From Polynucleobacter sp. 15G-AUS-farblos (GTDB taxonomy: Bacteria; Pseudomonadota; Gammaproteobacteria; Burkholderiales; Burkholderiaceae), in contig NZ_JACVOM010000002.1 in NCBI RefSeq assembly GCF_018882445.1, positions 302,303 to 366,302 of the forward strand: a stretch of DNA of 64,000 bases, in the 5' to 3' direction. The notes beneath the pieces are model-generated. The model had not been told where the DNA came from. It saw only the letters and a program-made list of their open reading frames with translations, and made no database searches. Shown piece after piece: positions 48,201 through 57,048 of this stretch (its first letter is position 1; the number at the start of each line of letters is the position of its first letter). The translations under genes and the position numbers were made by a program.

Positions 48201-48905
48201 ACCCTCTGCAATACATACCCGGGCTTCATGGGCCGTGAAATCGCTCTTTTGCATGAACTGCACGGGATGGGTTGCCACCACCGGCAAATCTAGTTCGCTC
48301 GCTAAATGGCAAGCTAACTGAATGTATTTTTCATCTTGAGGATGTCCGCCACGCTGCACTTCGATATAAAACGATTGGGGAAAAAGTTTACTTAGGCGTT
48401 TTGCCGCTTGCTTGGCCTGATCATCTTGACCTGCCAATAGCGCAGCACCGACCTCTCCAATGCGCCCACCAGAAAGCGCAATTAATCCAAATGCCAAAGT
48501 ACGCTTCGCTGCTTTATCTTCTGCTTTGGCAGCAGGCTCACTAAACCAGGCCATATCAACTTCTGCTCGGCCACGTGTTTGATTATCTAAAGATGCCCTA
48601 CTCAGTAACTGACAGAGATTTAAGTAACCAGAGTGGTTCTGTACCAAGAGTAATAAACGATGGGGTTGGTCTGGTTCCTGAGGATTGCTGATCCAGACAT
48701 CTGCACCAGCAATGGGCTTGATGCCACCAGAACGAGCAGCCGTATAAAAGCGGACTAAACCAAATAAATTGCTTAAATCAGTAAGAGCCAGCGCGCCCAT
48801 CTCGTCTTTGGCGGCAGCAGCCACCACATCATCAATGCGCACGACCCCATCCGTAATCGAAAACTCGGAATGAAGGCGAAGATGTACAAAACGGGGTGAA
48901 GCCAT
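45288..48905 (-). CDS. dnaE: DNA polymerase III subunit alpha
   Basis: The replicative polymerase catalytic subunit. Its 1205 residues are slightly longer than in E. coli. It has an N-terminal PHP domain ([15 protein letters not shown]), the polymerase active site with [23 protein letters not shown] and [14 protein letters not shown] (catalytic Asp pair), an HhH region, and a C-terminal OB-fold (about residues 1000-1080). It is a DnaE1-type enzyme, not the error-prone ImuC/DnaE2 type, because the C-terminal region is full length. Only three bases separate its ATG from that of divergent gluQRS. Confidence 0.97.
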   Translation of the reverse strand: [1205 protein letters not shown]

Positions 48906-48908
48906 GAG

Positions 48909-49865
48909 ATGATTTTAGCTGTGTCCAAGCTCAAAAACCCTCCATCCCAACCAGTCGGCTACCGCGGGCGATTTGCCCCCTCGCCGACCGGACCACTGCA
49001 CGCTGGATCGCTAGTAGCAGCCCTAGGATCCTGGCTAGATGCCCGTAAAAATGGTGGTCGATGGCTACTCAGAATCGAGGATTTAGACACCCCTAGATGC
49101 ATCCCTGGGGCAGACCAGCAAATCCAGGCTCAGCTGCTGGCATGCGGCCTTAACTGGGATGAGGAGTCTAGTTGGCAATCTGAGCGTCAGGATGGCTATC
49201 AAAAGGCCTTGGAAGCGCTCAATACACTTCAATTACTCTACCCCTGCTCCTGCTCCAGACAAACCATTGCACAAACCCTGGCGCAAAGAGGTATTCAGAC
49301 AGGGCGTAATCAAGAAATGATCTATCCCGGAACTTGCAGACCGGCGCAACTGAAATCCTACTCATCGAACGAACTTGAAAATACGCAGCTTGCTTGGCGA
49401 CTTGCTCTACCCCCCAACTGCGAAATCACTTTTGAAGATTTAGCCCTGGGGTCTCAAAAACAAAACCTCACTCAAGAGGTGGGCGATTTTGTTCTACGTC
49501 GCAATGATGGATTATTTACTTATCAACTCGCAGTGGTGGTAGATGATGCCCTACAAGGCATTACCCATATTGTTCGAGGAGCTGATTTACTGAGTAATAC
49601 CGCTAGACAAATGCATATACAAAACGTCTTGGGATTCAAGACGCCTTCCTATCGACATTTGCCACTAGTGCTAGATGAGCATGGAGAAAAACTCAGCAAG
49701 CAAACCTTAGCTACGCAGATTCAGACGCAGACAGCAAAAGAAGCGCTTGCAGAATTACGCAAGGCAGGAAAACATTTGGGATTAAAAGATCTACCTGATG
49801 GAGAGAACATCACCATCAGCGAGTGGCTACTGGCAGCCACTCAAGCTTGGGAAGTTGATTACTGA
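48909..49865 (+). CDS. gluQRS: Glutamyl-Q tRNA(Asp) synthetase
   Basis: A truncated GluRS paralogue lacking the anticodon-binding domain, which attaches glutamate to queuosine 34 of tRNA-Asp. The 318 residues show the HIGH-like FAPSPTGPLHAGSLVAALG, Zn-type cysteines (CSCSR and YPGTC) and KMSKS-like GEKLSKQ. It starts three bases from divergent dnaE, so its promoter must lie inside dnaE. The presence of queG in the window agrees with queuosine use. Confidence 0.94.
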   Translation: MILAVSKLKNPPSQPVGYRGRFAPSPTGPLHAGSLVAALGSWLDARKNGGRWLLRIEDLDTPRCIPGADQQIQAQLLACGLNWDEESSWQSERQDGYQKALEALNTLQLLYPCSCSRQTIAQTLAQRGIQTGRNQEMIYPGTCRPAQLKSYSSNELENTQLAWRLALPPNCEITFEDLALGSQKQNLTQEVGDFVLRRNDGLFTYQLAVVVDDALQGITHIVRGADLLSNTARQMHIQNVLGFKTPSYRHLPLVLDEHGEKLSKQTLATQIQTQTAKEALAELRKAGKHLGLKDLPDGENITISEWLLAATQAWEVDY

Positions 49866-49882
49866 GTTTATAGCTGAATGAG

Positions 49883-51373
49883 TTATTTTTTCTTAAAGCC
49901 GCCAAGCAAAGCACCAACCGCTGGCTTAGCAGGAACAATGCCCACTTTTTTAACTTCAGGAGTAGCAGTTGTATTGCTAGTACTTGAATCTGCATCCTTA
50001 GGCGCAGCTGGCTCATAAGGCTTATAGAAAAACGGATCTGACATTTTTGCTGGAGCACTAGAATGGCTGCTAGATCTACTTGGAGCTGCAGCAGTTTCAG
50101 GCAAAGGCTTCACATCCAACTTGCGCTTCATCAACTTTTCAATATCGTCGAGTAAGCGCTTTTCACTCGCATCAACCAATGCAATCGCATCGCCTTTGCT
50201 ACCTGCGCGACCTGTTCTACCAATACGGTGAATAAAGTCTTCTGCGTTATACGGTAGTTCATGATTAATCACACATGGCATATCTGGAATATCCAAACCA
50301 CGCGCTGCCACATCAGTCGCCACTAAGACTTCAATTGCGCCTGACTTAAAAGCATCTAAAGTGAGAGTACGCTCACCTTGGCTCTTATCGCCATGAATCG
50401 CGCCCGCTTTAATACCATCACGCTCTAGAGCACGAGCCAACTTCGCGCAGCCTAAACGACTATTAGTAAAGATGATGCATTGGCGTGATAAACCTTGGCG
50501 AGTACGAGACTCGAGCACACTCACAATAGCGCGCTGTTTATCGCTGGATGACACCATGTGCACGACTTGCTTTACGGTATCAGCAGCCGCATTCTGCCGT
50601 GCCACTTCGACAGTGACTGGCGTACGCAAATAACTTTGCGCCAGCTTTTTAATTTCTGGTGAAAAGGTTGCTGAAAACAACAAGGTTTGTCTTTGCGCAG
50701 GAATTAAATTAATGATGCGTTGCAGGTCTGGCAAGAAGCCCATATCCAGCATGCGATCAGCTTCATCCAATACCAATAATTCCACCTGAGATAGATTGGC
50801 AACTTTGGATCCAATGTGGTCTAACAAGCGTCCTGGGGTAGCAATCAAAATCTCTACGCCATTGCGCAGTAAAGCGACCTGCTCTTTCATGTCCACGCCG
50901 CCGTAGACCACAGCAGTACGTAAATCGGTGTGCTTGGAATAGCTTGCAGCATTCTCGGCTACTTGCACTGCCAACTCACGCGTTGGGGTCAGCACTAAAG
51001 CCCGAATAGGATGGCGCGCTGGTGATGCGCTATTGCTAGCATGACGCAGAATCTTTTGGATGATAGGCAATACAAACGCGGCTGTTTTACCAGTACCCGT
51101 TTGTGCGGCACCCATCAAGTCAGTGCCAGCTAATACATGTGGAATCGATTGCGCCTGAATGGGCGTAGGAATGGTGTATCCCTGTTCAGATACCGCCTTT
51201 TGAATCAGGGGATCTAAACCAAAATCAGCAAAAGTGATTGTCGCTACAGGAGTGTCTATCGCTACAGGAGTGTCTATCGCTGCAGGAGTGTCTATCGCTG
51301 CAGGAGTGTCATTAGGGGCGGCAACGTCACCAGCCCCCGTAGAAGAAATTATTTCAGTAGCAGTATTTGTCAA
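49883..51373 (-). CDS. DEAD-box ATP-dependent RNA helicase (RhlE-like)
   Basis: A 496-residue helicase with the motifs in order: Q motif (FADFGLDPLIQKAVSEQGY, then TPIQAQSIP), AQTGTGKT, PTRELA, DEAD, SAT and HRIGRTGRAG. It resembles the RhlE group of RNA remodelling helicases. Unusual is an N-terminal extension of about 45 residues containing four six-residue repeats (DTP-A/V-A-I) encoded by an 18-base tandem repeat. The C-terminal tail is low-complexity and ends LLGGFKKK. The three lysines are typical of RNA contact tails. Confidence 0.93.
   Translation of the reverse strand: MTNTATEIISSTGAGDVAAPNDTPAAIDTPAAIDTPVAIDTPVATITFADFGLDPLIQKAVSEQGYTIPTPIQAQSIPHVLAGTDLMGAAQTGTGKTAAFVLPIIQKILRHASNSASPARHPIRALVLTPTRELAVQVAENAASYSKHTDLRTAVVYGGVDMKEQVALLRNGVEILIATPGRLLDHIGSKVANLSQVELLVLDEADRMLDMGFLPDLQRIINLIPAQRQTLLFSATFSPEIKKLAQSYLRTPVTVEVARQNAAADTVKQVVHMVSSSDKQRAIVSVLESRTRQGLSRQCIIFTNSRLGCAKLARALERDGIKAGAIHGDKSQGERTLTLDAFKSGAIEVLVATDVAARGLDIPDMPCVINHELPYNAEDFIHRIGRTGRAGSKGDAIALVDASEKRLLDDIEKLMKRKLDVKPLPETAAAPSRSSSHSSAPAKMSDPFFYKPYEPAAPKDADSSTSNTTATPEVKKVGIVPAKPAVGALLGGFKKK
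51241..51312. repeat. 18-base tandem repeat, four copies, in the helicase gene
   Basis: Four adjacent copies of an 18-base unit (TCGCTACAGGAGTGTCTA on the plus strand, with A/G variation at one site and a changed end in the last copy). On the minus strand they encode the DTPxAI repeats of the helicase N-terminus. The unit is a multiple of three, so copy changes keep the frame. Confidence 0.95.
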
Positions 51374-51379
51374 GGTAAC

Positions 51380-51787
51380 TTACAGAATGGCCGCAATGCC
51401 AGCCTTAGCAGTGGCAGCATCCTCAGCCGATTTAACGCCGGAAACGCCGACTGCGCCGATGGTATGACCATTTACTTCGATATTGACACCACCTTCCAAC
51501 ATGCCTGAGACATGAGGAGCAGATAAGAATGCATGACGACCGTTGTTAATAATTTCTTCGTACACACGCGTCTCGCGCTTACCCATTGCAGCGGTACGTG
51601 CTTTTTCTTGTGCGATGTACGCAGACAATGGTGCGCAACCATCACGACGAATCAAACCAATCATATGGCCGCCTTCATCACAAACAGCAATGGTCACTGC
51701 CCAATTATTTGCTTCAGCATGCTTATTTGCAGCATCCAAAATCTTTTGTGCGTCAGATTGAGTAAGGTAGGGTTTAGTAGCTAACAT
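51380..51787 (-). CDS. GlcG/HbpS-family (DUF336) protein
   Basis: A 135-residue single-domain protein of the GlcG/HbpS family: KILDAANKHAEANNWAVTIAV, DEGGHMIGLIRRDG, ARTAAMGKRETR and GGVNIEVNGHTIGAVGVSG. Members bind haem or small molecules, and relatives sit in glycolate or glyoxylate operons, fitting the aminotransferase gene 100 bases upstream on the same strand. No signal peptide is visible. Function is not established. Confidence 0.87.
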   Translation of the reverse strand: MLATKPYLTQSDAQKILDAANKHAEANNWAVTIAVCDEGGHMIGLIRRDGCAPLSAYIAQEKARTAAMGKRETRVYEEIINNGRHAFLSAPHVSGMLEGGVNIEVNGHTIGAVGVSGVKSAEDAATAKAGIAAIL

Positions 51788-51886
51788 GGTGATTCTTTCT
51801 GCCTCGAATATGTTTCAGTAAATGCAATAAAAGTGCAGCAATTATAAGGGGTATAGGGTTATTGGCTGATAAGCAGGGTCAAGTTC

Positions 51887-53071
51887 TTACTTTAAGAACT
51901 CCTGAGCAGCTACAACACCACTTTCCTTTGGCTTGTAGCCCATCGCACCCAAGCTCATTTCTACCCCACTCAGGGCAGCCATCAAGCTCAACTCATTACA
52001 GTCGCCCAGATGGCCGATACGGAAAATCTTCCCTTTAAGCTTACCTAGACCTGTACCCAATGAGAGATTAAATTTCTCCAAAGCATGTTTGCGCACCAGG
52101 TCCGCATCCATTCCCTCGGGAACTCGTGCGGCAGTTAACACTGGAGAATAGGCACTGGAATCTTGACACTGGTTTTCTAGTCCCCACGCTGCAACTGCAC
52201 GACGACATGCTTCACCCAAACGTTGATGACGGGCAAAAATAGTATCCAAGCCTTCATTCATCATCATATCCATTGCCTCATGCAAGCCGTACATTAAATT
52301 GGTACTAGGCGTGGTTGGCCAATAGCCATTTTTGTTGGACTCTAAGATTTCATCCCAAGCTAAATACGCTTTTGGAATCTTGCTGTGCTTGCTCACCTCA
52401 ATTGCTTTAGGGGAAAGCGCATTAAATCCAATTCCTGGCGGCAACATCAAGCCTTTTTGTGAGCCTGCAACCGTGACATCAACACCCCACTTATCATGCT
52501 CATAGTCCGCCGAACCTATACCAGACACGCTATCAACGATTAACAATGCAGGATGCTTAGCTGCATCAATTGCTTTTCGAACAGCGGCAATATTCGATGT
52601 CATGCCGGTTGAGGTCTCGTTATGAACAACGCATACCGCTTTGATTTCGTGTTGAGTATCTTTACGTAAACGCTCTTCAATGACGGAAGCATCAATACCC
52701 CAACGCCATGTATCTTCACCAACCTTACCAACCACCTCAACCTGCAAACCAATTTTGGCTGCAAGCGCTTTCCACAAAGCGGCGAAGTGGCCAGTCTCGT
52801 AAAAAAGAACCTTATCGCCAGGATTCATGACGTTAACTAATGCGCCTTCCCATGAACCCGTTCCTGATGCTGAATAAATGATGACTGGTTGCTCGGTCTT
52901 AAAAATCTTTTTAACGCCTTCGAGCACCCTCAAACCAAAAGCACCGAACTCGGGACCACGATGGTCGATGGTCTGATAGCTAATGGCACGCAAAACGCGT
53001 GATGGCACTGGACTCGGTCCAGGGATGTGTAAAAAATGGCGGCCAGACGAATGGTTATCAAGTTTCAGCAT
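51887..53071 (-). CDS. Serine-glyoxylate aminotransferase
   Basis: A class V PLP aminotransferase of about 394 residues. HIPGPSPVPSRVLRAI at the start, YSASGTGSWEGAL, VCVVHNETSTG, VDSVSGIGS and the Schiff-base Lys in AGSQKGLMLPPG (about residue 200) match serine:glyoxylate aminotransferases that turn glyoxylate and serine into glycine and hydroxypyruvate. I use the ATG at 53071; a GTG four codons upstream is possible. It diverges from a GntR regulator across 177 bases carrying two operator-like palindromes. Confidence 0.91.
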   Translation of the reverse strand: MLKLDNHSSGRHFLHIPGPSPVPSRVLRAISYQTIDHRGPEFGAFGLRVLEGVKKIFKTEQPVIIYSASGTGSWEGALVNVMNPGDKVLFYETGHFAALWKALAAKIGLQVEVVGKVGEDTWRWGIDASVIEERLRKDTQHEIKAVCVVHNETSTGMTSNIAAVRKAIDAAKHPALLIVDSVSGIGSADYEHDKWGVDVTVAGSQKGLMLPPGIGFNALSPKAIEVSKHSKIPKAYLAWDEILESNKNGYWPTTPSTNLMYGLHEAMDMMMNEGLDTIFARHQRLGEACRRAVAAWGLENQCQDSSAYSPVLTAARVPEGMDADLVRKHALEKFNLSLGTGLGKLKGKIFRIGHLGDCNELSLMAALSGVEMSLGAMGYKPKESGVVAAQEFLK

Positions 53072-53139
53072 GTTTTGTCTCACTGAGTTGTTGGGTTAAT
53101 AGTGGCATTAGTGTACGGTAATTTTTGCGGATTTTCCAT

Positions 53140-53234
53140 TTTGTATGCAAAAAGTCTATTTAAATACCTCAAAATAAAGCCTAAATAGGGGTTTATTTAT
53201 GATTTGCGATGCCTTATCATTATTTTGTATACAA
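53140..53234. promoter_or_regulatory. Twin GntR-type operator palindromes in a divergent intergenic region
   Basis: TTTGTATACAAA at 53223-53234 is a perfect 12-base palindrome just before the GntR gene. A near copy, TTTGTATGCAAA, lies at 53140-53151, in front of the aminotransferase gene. Both fit the GTATAC-centred consensus of FadR/FCD-type GntR proteins. Their centres are 83 bases apart, close to eight helical turns, so looping between bound dimers is possible. Binding is inferred. Confidence 0.65.
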
Positions 53235-53248
53235 ATTAAGGCATCAGC

Positions 53249-53947
53249 ATGACCCTCATAGAACAGCCCAGCTCACAAAATTTGCATGAAGCAACTTTCC
53301 AGACCCTTAAGTCATTATTAGTGGAAGGAAAGATTGCCCCTGGCAGCAAATTAAATGAACGTGAGCTCGCTGAGAGTCTCAATGTATCTCGCACCCCAAT
53401 TCGGGAAGCGATTCGCAGATTAGCGGCCGATGGCTTGGTAGAGCTGATTGCCAATCGTGGTGCTATTGCAGTTCAACTCAGCATTGAAGATGTCATTCAC
53501 ACCTTTGATGTCATCGCAGAACTAGAAGGCTACTCAGGTGAATTAGCAGCAAAAAATATTAATGACAGTACCCTCTCTGAATTAGAAGCCCTTCAATATG
53601 AAATGATGGCCTCTTACGCGAGAAGAGATTTATCGAGTTATTACAAACTCAATCTCCGTATTCATCGACTGATTAATCAAGCAGCCAATAACCCGGTCTT
53701 AGCAACCCTATTCTCTCAAGTCAATGCGCGCATCGAAGCATTGCGCTTTCGCTCTAATCAAGACGGCGTCAAATGGGAAAAGGCAGTAGAAGAACATCAA
53801 GAGATGTTAGACGCCCTCAAAGCACGTGATAGCACCCGGATGCGCAAAGTCATGATGACCCATGTCACCAATAAGCGTGATGTCGTAGTGCAACTACTGA
53901 AAACCGAAGCCAACACACAAGTTAATACACAAGCAAGCCCATTATGA
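53249..53947 (+). CDS. GntR-family (FCD domain) transcriptional regulator
   Basis: A 232-residue FadR-subfamily regulator: N-terminal winged helix (LHEATFQTLKSLLVEGKIAPG, then LNERELAESLNVSRTPIREAIRRL) and an all-helical FCD effector domain from about residue 85, with metal-site-type residues in LRIHRLINQAANN and EEHQEMLDAL. Ligands of this group are often carboxylic acids. It overlaps the downstream dehydrogenase gene by four bases and diverges from the aminotransferase gene; operator-like palindromes lie upstream. It probably represses one or both directions. Confidence 0.92.
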   Translation: MTLIEQPSSQNLHEATFQTLKSLLVEGKIAPGSKLNERELAESLNVSRTPIREAIRRLAADGLVELIANRGAIAVQLSIEDVIHTFDVIAELEGYSGELAAKNINDSTLSELEALQYEMMASYARRDLSSYYKLNLRIHRLINQAANNPVLATLFSQVNARIEALRFRSNQDGVKWEKAVEEHQEMLDALKARDSTRMRKVMMTHVTNKRDVVVQLLKTEANTQVNTQASPL

Positions 53948-56900
53948 ACAAGCCCGTTGATCTCAATATCCTCAAAGATGTCATGGTGGATCAAGCGCTA
54001 TTAGCGAAGCGCTTACGCCAAGAAACATCTGGTGAAGTCATGACTGATATTGCCAGTCGTGGTCGCTATGCAACCGATGCCTCAATTTATCAAGCTATGC
54101 CGGTTGCGGTATTGGTACCAAAGACTGCGGAAGATATTGCGACTGCGATTCAGATTGCAGCTGATCTGCAAGTGCCTGTATTACCAAGAGGTGGTGGCAC
54201 AAGTCAATGCGGCCAGACCACTGGTACTGCACTGGTGATTGATAACAGCAAATACTTTAGAAACATTTTGGATCTCAATGTAGATCAAGGCTATGTCGAA
54301 GTTGAACCTGGCATTGTGCTGGACCACTTAAATGCCCAACTTAAGCAACATGGTCTTTGGTATCCAGTCGATGTCTCCACTGGCGGTCAAGCCACGATTG
54401 GTGGCATGGCTGGAAACAATTCTTGCGGAAGTCGCTCTATTGCCTACGGCAATATGGTGCATAACGTTTTGGGAATTGATGCTTGGCTAGCTAACGGCCA
54501 AATTGGTCAATTTGCTAATTACGCCAATAGTTCTGGTGTTGCCAAACAATTGGGTGATTATGTAAAGAGTCTAGCCAATACCCTGCAACCCGAAATTGAA
54601 GAGCGCTTTCCGAAAGTGCTTAGACGAGTGGCAGGATATAACCTCGACATCTTTCATCCTCAAAGTGAGTTGCCCTATACCCAAGATGGCAGCGTTAATC
54701 TAGCGCACCTCTTGGTTGGTAGCGAGGGTACGCTGGCCTACTTTAAGTCTCTCAAACTGAAGCTCTCTCCACTCGCAGGTCACAAAGTATTGGGCATTGT
54801 GAACTTTGCTAGCTTTTATAAGGCAATGGATAGTGCACAACATATTGTGAAACTCGGCCCTACTGCGGTTGAGCTGGTTGATCGCACCATGATTGATTTG
54901 GCCCGCAGTAACCCCAGTTTCAAAAAGACTATTGAAACGGCATTGATTGATCCACGTGCACAAACTCCAGAAGCAATTTTATTGGTGGAGTTTTCTGGAG
55001 AATCACAAGCGCCGCTCTTGGAGAAACTCAAAGCACTTCAAGAACTCATGGGTGATTTAGGTCTACCTGGCACTGTGGTGAGCATGCCAGACGCCAGCTT
55101 GCAAAAGAATTTATGGGAAGTACGCAAAGCCGGGCTCAACATCATGATGAGTCTGAAGGGTGACGGTAAACCGGTTAGCTTTATCGAAGACTGCGCCGTT
55201 CCTCTAGAGAGTTTGGCTGACTATACCCAAGCACTCACGGAGGTTTTCTCTAAATATGGATCCCGTGGTACTTGGTATGCCCACGCTTCTGTAGGAACTT
55301 TACATGTACGCCCTATTTTGGATATGCGTAGAGATGGCGCGCAGAAGATGCGTGCAGTTGCAGAAGAAGCCTCTGAATTAGTACGCAAATACAAAGGGGC
55401 ATATAGCGGTGAGCACGGCGATGGTCTATGCCGTGGTGAATGGATCTCTTGGCAATTTGGCCCGAAGATTACCGAAGCCCTCGCAGAAATTAAACACGCG
55501 TTTGATCCAAAGGGATTATTTAACCCAGGGAAGATCGTCAATCCACCCAAGATGGATGATGTCAGTAACTTCCGTTTTCCACCAAGCTATAAAGTCATTC
55601 CACTCCAACCTGCGCTTGATTGGTCTGCCTGGAATGTACAGAACGATCCGGTTACAGAAGAAACGACTGCACCAGGCACCGGTGGCGATCCTGCCATGGG
55701 CTTGGCCAAAGCGGTGGAGATGTGCAATAACAATGGTCACTGTCGTAAGTTTGATGCTGAAGTGATGTGCCCCAGCTATCGTGTTACTCGGGATGAGAAA
55801 CACCTGACCCGTGGACGAGCCAATACCTTACGCCTAGCGCTATCCAATCAATTGGATGTCAAAGAAGGTACCTCTCCCCTAGCAAGCGATGCCATTAAAG
55901 AAGTGATGGAATTGTGTGTAAGCTGCAAAGCCTGTCGACGTGAGTGCCCTACTGGTGTTGATATGGCCAAGATGAAGATTGAGTTCTTATCTGCCTACAA
56001 AAAGCGGACGGGTCATTCTTTAAGAGATCTGGCGGTAGCCTATTTACCAAAGTACGCCTCTATCATTAGCAGCATCCCTTTACTACCAACAATTCTGAAC
56101 CTTCGTAATCACATCGCGCCCGTTGCGAAGTTACAAGAATGGCTTATGGGTATTTCTGCGCAAAGAAGTTTGCCGATTTGGAAGAGCAAAACCTTTTGGA
56201 GCGATAAACAATCCATTAGCTCCCATCAATTTAGCCCTGAGCAGTTAAGTAGTACATCAGGCAAAGGCATTGTCCTACTTGCTGATACATTTAATGCCTA
56301 CTTTGAAGATGAGAATCTCAAGGCTGCCCTGCAAGTATTGCAAGCCGCTGGGTATCAAGTACATATTCCACACAAGAACCAAAGCAAAGCCAAGACTGAT
56401 CAAGTAAACAATGGGGCTAGAAACACTTGCTCAAAAGAGTTTTGCTGTGGCCGCACCTACTTAGCTGCTGGCATGGTGGATAAAGCAAAAGAAACCCTCG
56501 GCGAATTAGTCAATCACCTCGCGCCCTATGCTGAGAAACATATTCCGATTATTGGGCTCGAGCCTTCTTGCTTGTTTACTCTTAAGGATGAAGCGCTAGT
56601 GATGGGCTTTGGCGAACGCGCTGTCAGCGTTAGCAAACAAGCACAGCTCTTAGAAGAATTCTTAGCTAATGAAGTGAAAGTAGGAAAACTGCAACTCAAT
56701 CTCAAAGCCGCTAGTAAGCCTGTGCTCTTTCATGGGCATTGCCATCAAAAGTCTTTTGCAGCAGCAACGCCTGCAATGGAGCTACTCAAGCTGATTCCAA
56801 ATGCAGAACCCAAACTAATTGAATCTTCCTGCTGCGGCATGGCAGGTAGCTTTGGTTACGAGGCAGAGCATATTGAGGTATCAAAGCAAATGGCTGAAGC

Positions 56901-57036
56901 CAGTCTATTGCCTGCAATTCGCAAAACACCAAATAGCTGGGTAGTAGCTGATGGCACTAGTTGTCGCCATCAAATTGCCGATGGCACTCAAAGAGAAGCG
57001 GTTCACATCGCCAGAATCCTCGCGGCTCATCTCTGA
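53944..57036 (+). CDS. FAD-linked 2-hydroxyacid dehydrogenase fused to Fe-S/CCG domains (YdiJ-like)
   Basis: A 1030-residue fusion. Residues 1-250 are the FAD-binding PCMH domain (VLPRGGGTSQCGQTTG; TIGGMAGNNSCGSRS), and 280-540 the FAD-oxidase C domain with GEHGDGLCRGEW. Residues 600-720 carry Fe-S cysteines (CNNNGHCRKF; CVSCKACRRECPTGVDM). The C-terminus has two CCG-type Cys-rich regions (KEFCCGRTY and SSCCGMAGSFGYEAEH). This is the E. coli YdiJ architecture (D-2-hydroxyglutarate dehydrogenase); D-lactate or glycolate remain possible substrates. It probably passes electrons to quinone at the membrane. It is coupled to the GntR gene. Confidence 0.9.
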   Translation: MNKPVDLNILKDVMVDQALLAKRLRQETSGEVMTDIASRGRYATDASIYQAMPVAVLVPKTAEDIATAIQIAADLQVPVLPRGGGTSQCGQTTGTALVIDNSKYFRNILDLNVDQGYVEVEPGIVLDHLNAQLKQHGLWYPVDVSTGGQATIGGMAGNNSCGSRSIAYGNMVHNVLGIDAWLANGQIGQFANYANSSGVAKQLGDYVKSLANTLQPEIEERFPKVLRRVAGYNLDIFHPQSELPYTQDGSVNLAHLLVGSEGTLAYFKSLKLKLSPLAGHKVLGIVNFASFYKAMDSAQHIVKLGPTAVELVDRTMIDLARSNPSFKKTIETALIDPRAQTPEAILLVEFSGESQAPLLEKLKALQELMGDLGLPGTVVSMPDASLQKNLWEVRKAGLNIMMSLKGDGKPVSFIEDCAVPLESLADYTQALTEVFSKYGSRGTWYAHASVGTLHVRPILDMRRDGAQKMRAVAEEASELVRKYKGAYSGEHGDGLCRGEWISWQFGPKITEALAEIKHAFDPKGLFNPGKIVNPPKMDDVSNFRFPPSYKVIPLQPALDWSAWNVQNDPVTEETTAPGTGGDPAMGLAKAVEMCNNNGHCRKFDAEVMCPSYRVTRDEKHLTRGRANTLRLALSNQLDVKEGTSPLASDAIKEVMELCVSCKACRRECPTGVDMAKMKIEFLSAYKKRTGHSLRDLAVAYLPKYASIISSIPLLPTILNLRNHIAPVAKLQEWLMGISAQRSLPIWKSKTFWSDKQSISSHQFSPEQLSSTSGKGIVLLADTFNAYFEDENLKAALQVLQAAGYQVHIPHKNQSKAKTDQVNNGARNTCSKEFCCGRTYLAAGMVDKAKETLGELVNHLAPYAEKHIPIIGLEPSCLFTLKDEALVMGFGERAVSVSKQAQLLEEFLANEVKVGKLQLNLKAASKPVLFHGHCHQKSFAAATPAMELLKLIPNAEPKLIESSCCGMAGSFGYEAEHIEVSKQMAEASLLPAIRKTPNSWVVADGTSCRHQIADGTQREAVHIARILAAHL

Positions 57037-57048
57037 AGAAAGAATGAA

